Below, piece after piece: positions 61,808-64,000 of a DNA stretch of 64,000 nt. The translations under genes and the position numbers were made by a program. The notes under the pieces were generated by a model that was not told where the DNA came from, made no database searches, and worked only from the letters and a program-made list of their open reading frames with translations. Numbering within the stretch: the first letter of the stretch is position 1; each line of letters opens with the position of its first letter. The stretch is from Bryobacteraceae bacterium (GTDB taxonomy: Bacteria > Acidobacteriota > Terriglobia > Bryobacterales > Bryobacteraceae): the NCBI GenBank assembly GCA_026002875.1, contig BPGE01000001.1, positions 2,294,001-2,358,000 of the forward strand, written 5' to 3'.

Positions 61808-62024
61808 AATCACGGGCGCCGATCCCCTGACGCGGATGGCCCGCGTCTCGTTCGGGGGCGTCGTCCGCGAGGCGTCGCTGGCCTACGTCCCCGAAGCAAA
61901 ACCGGGCGATTATGTTCTGGTGCACGCGGGCTTCGCCCTCCAGACCATCGACGAGGAAGAGGCGCGCCGGACGCTCGAGCTGATCGCGCAGATGGGCGGC
62001 GCGGAGGAGGAAGGCGCGCCGTGA
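61776..62024 (+). CDS. hypC: Hydrogenase maturation chaperone HypC
   Basis: The 82-residue protein begins MCLAIPGEI, whose Cys2 is essential in HypC for holding the Fe(CN)2CO intermediate with HypD. The remainder matches the HypC/HupF beta domain ([42 protein letters not shown]). It starts inside the end of hypF and its stop overlaps hypD's GTG by four bases (GTGA), which ties the cluster together at the translational level. Confidence 0.97.
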   Translation: MCLAIPGEIIEITGADPLTRMARVSFGGVVREASLAYVPEAKPGDYVLVHAGFALQTIDEEEARRTLELIAQMGGAEEEGAP

Positions 62025-63112
62025 AGCATCTGGACGAGTATCGCGATGCGGGGCGCGCGCGGGCGCTGGCGGCGGAGATCGCGCGCACGGCGACGCGTCC
62101 GTGGCGGATCATGGAAATCTGCGGCGGACAGACGCACGCCATCCTGCGTTTCGGCATCGATCAGCTTCTTCCGCCGGGGCTGGAGCTCGTTCACGGTCCC
62201 GGCTGCCCGGTGTGCGTGACGCCGCTGGAACTGATCGACCGCGCGATCGAGCTGGCGCAGACGCCGGGCGTCGTACTGGCTTCGTTCGGCGACATGCTCC
62301 GCGTGCCGGGCTCGAAGACCGATCTGCTCGCGGCGCGCGCCGCCGGCGCGCGGGTGGCGATGGTGTACTCGCCGCTCGAGGCCGTGCGGCTCGCCGGAGA
62401 AAAACAGGATCAGCAGATTGTGTTTTTCGCCGTGGGCTTCGAGACCACCGTGCCCGGCGTCGCGCTCGCCGTGCGCGAGGCGCGCCGTCTCGGCCTGCAG
62501 AACTTCTCCATCCTGCCGGCGCACGTGCTGGTGCCGCCCGCTCTGCGCGCCATTCTCGGCTCGCCGCAGAGCCGGATTCAGGGCGTCCTCGCGGCGGGCC
62601 ACGTCTGCACGGTGGAAGGCTACGAGGACTACGAGCCCCTTGCGGCGGATTTCGGCGTGCCGGTGGTCGTGACCGGGTTCGAGCCTGTCGATCTGCTCCA
62701 GGGCATTCTGCTCTGCGTGCGGCAGCTGGAGCAGGGCCGCGCAGAGGTGGAAAACCAGTATGCACGCGCCGTGCGGCGCGAGGGCAACCGCGAGGCGAAG
62801 GCGCTGGTGCGGGAGATGTTCGAGCCGGTGGACCGCAAATGGCGCGGCATCGGCGTGATTCCGTCGAGCGGCCTTGCGTTGCGCCCCGCGTGGCGCGAAT
62901 TCGATGCCGAGGCGCGCTTCGCCCTGTCGACGGGCGCGGTGGAAGAGCCTTCCGAGTGCATCAGCGGCCTGGTGCTGCAGGGTGCGAAGAAGCCTTACGA
63001 ATGCGCTGCGTTCGCCACGCGCTGCACGCCGGAGCGGCCGCTGGGCGCGCCGATGGTGTCGAGCGAGGGCGCCTGCGCCGCGTATTACCGATACGGGAGG
63101 CACCATGTCTGA
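62021..63112 (+). CDS. hypD: Hydrogenase maturation protein HypD
   Basis: HypD is the Fe-S scaffold on which the Fe(CN)2CO group is assembled with HypC. Family motifs visible are [31 protein letters not shown] and [13 protein letters not shown], and the C-terminal region includes [27 protein letters not shown] with its cluster cysteines. The 363-residue length is normal. A GTG start overlaps the hypC stop. The end overlaps the hypE start by eight bases. Confidence 0.97.
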   Translation: MKHLDEYRDAGRARALAAEIARTATRPWRIMEICGGQTHAILRFGIDQLLPPGLELVHGPGCPVCVTPLELIDRAIELAQTPGVVLASFGDMLRVPGSKTDLLAARAAGARVAMVYSPLEAVRLAGEKQDQQIVFFAVGFETTVPGVALAVREARRLGLQNFSILPAHVLVPPALRAILGSPQSRIQGVLAAGHVCTVEGYEDYEPLAADFGVPVVVTGFEPVDLLQGILLCVRQLEQGRAEVENQYARAVRREGNREAKALVREMFEPVDRKWRGIGVIPSSGLALRPAWREFDAEARFALSTGAVEEPSECISGLVLQGAKKPYECAAFATRCTPERPLGAPMVSSEGACAAYYRYGRHHV

Positions 63113-64000
63113 CTTCGCGCTTTCCTGCCCTGCTCCGCTCGCGCAACACGACCGCGTGCTGATGGCGCATGGCGGCGGCGGGCGGCTGATGCGCGAACTG
63201 ATCGAACGGATGTTCGCCGCGCGTCTGGATCCGCAGCACGAAACGGATGCCGCGACGCTGGCATTGGGCGGCAGGAGGCTCGCGCTGACAACGGATTCAT
63301 TCGTCGTGCGCCCGATTTTCTTCCCCGGCGGGGACATCGGCTCGCTGGCCGTGCACGGCACGGTGAATGACCTGGCGATGGCCGGCGCGGAGCCGGTGGC
63401 GCTGTCCGCCGCGTTCATCCTGGAAGAAGGGCTCGAGATGGAAACGTTGAGCCGCGTGGTCGACTCCATGGCCGAAGCGGCGCGGCGGGCGGGCGTGCGG
63501 ATCGTCACCGGCGATACGAAAGTGGTGGAGCGAGGCCACGCCGACCAGCTCTACGTCACCACCACGGGCGTCGGCGTCCTGATCCACGACGGCGAACTGG
63601 CGCCCTGGCGCGTGACAGAAGGCGATGAGGTCGTGCTGTCGGGCGACATCGGGCGCCATGGCATGGCCGTCATGAGCGCGCGCGAGGGCCTGGAATTCGA
63701 ATCGGAAATTGTTTCCGATTCCGCCCCCGTGCACCGCGAAGCGCTGGGACTGCTCTCGAGCGGCATCCGCGTGCACTGCATGCGCGACCTGACGCGCGGC
63801 GGGCTGGCTTCGGCCGTCATCGAAATTGCGCGCTCGGCCCGCGCGCGGGTGGAGCTGGACGAGACGCGCATCCCGGTGCGCGAGGACGTCCGCGCTGCCT
63901 GCGAGCTGCTGGGCTTTGATCCGCTGTATGTCGCCAACGAGGGGCGCTTCATCGCCTTCGTCGCGGAAGGCGATGGCGAGCGCGCTGCGGCGTTGCTGCC
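63105..64000 (+). CDS. hypE: Hydrogenase maturation protein HypE (3' end outside window)
   Basis: About 298 codons are visible. HypE dehydrates the thiocarboxamide made by HypF to a thiocyanate, supplying the CN ligands. The N-terminal half matches the PurM-like ATP-binding fold ([86 protein letters not shown]). The C-terminal cysteine that accepts the carbamoyl group lies beyond the window. ATG 63105 is preceded by GGGAGG, five bases upstream, and overlaps hypD. Confidence 0.96.
   Translation, partial: MSDFALSCPAPLAQHDRVLMAHGGGGRLMRELIERMFAARLDPQHETDAATLALGGRRLALTTDSFVVRPIFFPGGDIGSLAVHGTVNDLAMAGAEPVALSAAFILEEGLEMETLSRVVDSMAEAARRAGVRIVTGDTKVVERGHADQLYVTTTGVGVLIHDGELAPWRVTEGDEVVLSGDIGRHGMAVMSAREGLEFESEIVSDSAPVHREALGLLSSGIRVHCMRDLTRGGLASAVIEIARSARARVELDETRIPVREDVRAACELLGFDPLYVANEGRFIAFVAEGDGERAAALL

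Overview
The window is a GC-rich, densely coding bacterial chromosome segment. The gene content suggests an Acidobacteriota genome of the Bryobacterales/Solibacterales type. The reasons are an Oar-like TonB-dependent receptor with a carboxypeptidase-regulatory N-terminal domain, a PEP-CTERM protein, many Tat-exported enzymes (some from families usually cytoplasmic), a winged-helix/TPR regulator, GH3/GH42 glycosidases and hyp hydrogenase-maturation genes. This assignment is inference; no rRNA or other marker is present.

Layout. 1-1.8 kb: the 5' part of mtaB (tRNA methylthiotransferase, minus strand), divergent from an isolated fliM. 2.06-4.29 kb: a non-coding array of 24 hairpin-bearing repeat units between the convergent 3' ends of fliM and a membrane protein gene. 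4.4-13.5 kb: mostly minus-strand genes for a FAD amine-oxidase-like enzyme, an M50/CBS protease, a membrane-anchored redoxin, a GH42 beta-galactosidase and a Tat-exported glycosidase-like protein, then a plus-strand Tat-exported RidA homologue. 13.6-15.0 kb: IS copy 1. 15.0-16.4 kb: two decaying paralogous small genes; the first has a consensus promoter, a strong leader hairpin, an in-frame TAG and a RidA-like tail. 16.5-26.3 kb: carbohydrate and exported-enzyme genes (SelA-like PLP enzyme, uxaC, ROK protein, PIG-L deacetylase, GH3 glucosidase, LssY_C/hydrolase fusion).

26.4-38.6 kb is housekeeping-rich: polA coupled to a YprB-like nuclease, an extracellular repeat protein, a CheW protein split by a CZB zinc domain, a sugar-nucleotide epimerase-like protein, myo-inositol-phosphate synthase, a LytTR regulator, a YdcF protein, and a coupled TrmH methyltransferase and rarA. 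38.7-51.4 kb holds an MscS channel, two Tat-exported aldo/keto reductases, a winged-helix/TPR regulator divergent from a PEP-CTERM protein, a LarA-like protein, a lone Flp pilin, small membrane proteins and a TonB-type protein.

51.5-56.5 kb: a TonB-dependent receptor gene split by IS copy 2. Removing the IS and one 9-bp target duplication restores a continuous 1,178-codon frame. 56.7-64 kb: a UpxY-type NusG paralogue, a penicillin-acylase-family hydrolase, and an overlapping hypF-hypC-hypD-hypE cluster for NiFe-hydrogenase maturation that runs off the window.

The main discoveries are the two-length hairpin array, the pair of apparently identical 1,389-bp IS copies (one a clean recent knockout of a receptor), the RidA-tail chimera next to IS copy 1, the CheW-CZB-CheW nested protein and several unusual domain fusions.
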